From the NCBI GenBank assembly GCA_905210385.1, contig CAJLWS010000074.1, positions 1-7,392 on the forward strand: DNA of 7,392 bases. Reading direction: 5' to 3'. The position numbers and the translations under genes are program-made. Of the stretch, positions 7,280-7,392 are shown in pieces; positions within the stretch are counted from its first letter, which is position 1, and each line of letters starts with the position of its first letter. Source of the stretch: an uncultured Eubacteriales bacterium (lineage in GTDB: Bacteria; Bacillota; Clostridia; Oscillospirales; Oscillospiraceae). The notes below the pieces were generated by a model. It was not told where the DNA came from and did not search any database. It saw only the letters and a list, made by a program, of their open reading frames with translations.

Positions 7280-7392
7280 TCTCTCACTCCTGTTCCGCTT
7301 TTATTGTCATGGCGAAAGCTCTTGCCCGAAGGGGTTCGGCCAACAGCTCACGCCACCACAGAGAGTGTACAGGCGGGGCGGGCGATCACGCC
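7280..7392. other. spacer upstream of the malF-like gene, no gene seen
   Basis: No convincing coding sequence was found here. The minus-strand frames either stop quickly or give short stretches unlike the C-terminus of a solute-binding protein. It contains the 44-base palindrome and the malF-like ribosome site. GGCGTGA occurs twice on the minus strand (7348-7354 and 7386-7392), the second copy at the very edge of the window, so a repeated unit may continue outside. Confidence 0.45.
7311..7354 (-). repeat. 44-base imperfect palindrome upstream of malF-like gene
   Basis: Two 20-base arms (7311-7330 and 7335-7354) flank a four-base loop; on the minus strand the loop is CCCC. From the loop outward, CCGAA pairs with TTCGG, and further out AGCT pairs with AGCT and GGCG with CGCC. 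Three positions mismatch and one is a G-U wobble. There is no U-run on either side, so it is not a normal terminator. If the binding-protein gene lies just upstream, such a stem would sit between it and the permeases, where mRNA-stabilising or processing hairpins are known (REP elements in E. coli malE-malF). It could also be one copy of a dispersed palindromic repeat. Confidence 0.6.

Noticed and set aside
7280..7392. Possible C-terminus of a solute-binding protein at the right edge
   Set aside because: The three minus-strand frames give short, Pro- and Arg-rich or early-stopping sequences unlike a binding-protein end, and the palindrome fills much of the stretch.

Overview
The window is a GC-rich bacterial segment in which every gene I can support lies on the minus strand, so the biological order runs from base 7392 down to base 1. 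Codon third positions are strongly G/C. The gene set is a MalFG-type sugar permease pair, a LacI-family repressor, a GH77 glucanotransferase and a short (about 300-residue) exopolyphosphatase next to ppk. With strong AGGAGG-like ribosome sites, this suggests a high-GC member of the Firmicutes/Clostridia, perhaps an Oscillospiraceae-like gut bacterium. That placement is inference from gene content and composition, not from a marker gene.

Layout in transcription order. Bases 7280-7392 are a spacer upstream of the first permease gene and contain a 44-base imperfect palindrome. Next come two ABC sugar permease genes, malF-like then malG-like, which overlap by four bases. A LacI/GalR-family regulator follows after 22 bases, and malQ (4-alpha-glucanotransferase, GH77) after another 37. 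These four look like one operon for importing and processing maltodextrin-like oligosaccharides, with its own repressor inside it. The solute-binding protein gene is probably just beyond the right edge. No ATPase gene is visible; many Firmicutes use a shared MsmK-type ATPase encoded elsewhere.

Bases 2771-2955 separate malQ from the next unit. This spacer holds two terminator-like hairpins whose arms can also pair with each other, so it may be simple tandem termination or an attenuator-like switch ahead of ppx.

The last unit is ppx (exopolyphosphatase of the Ppx/GppA family) and ppk (polyphosphate kinase, PPK1), which overlap by eight bases. They make and degrade inorganic polyphosphate and are probably translationally coupled. 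ppk runs off the left edge, so its last roughly 70-100 codons are missing.

I saw no RNA genes, insertion sequences, CRISPR arrays or phage genes. Nothing here is clearly a new system. The observations most worth a second look are the alternating complementary segments before ppx, the palindrome before malF, and a Gln in PPK1 where E. coli has His454.
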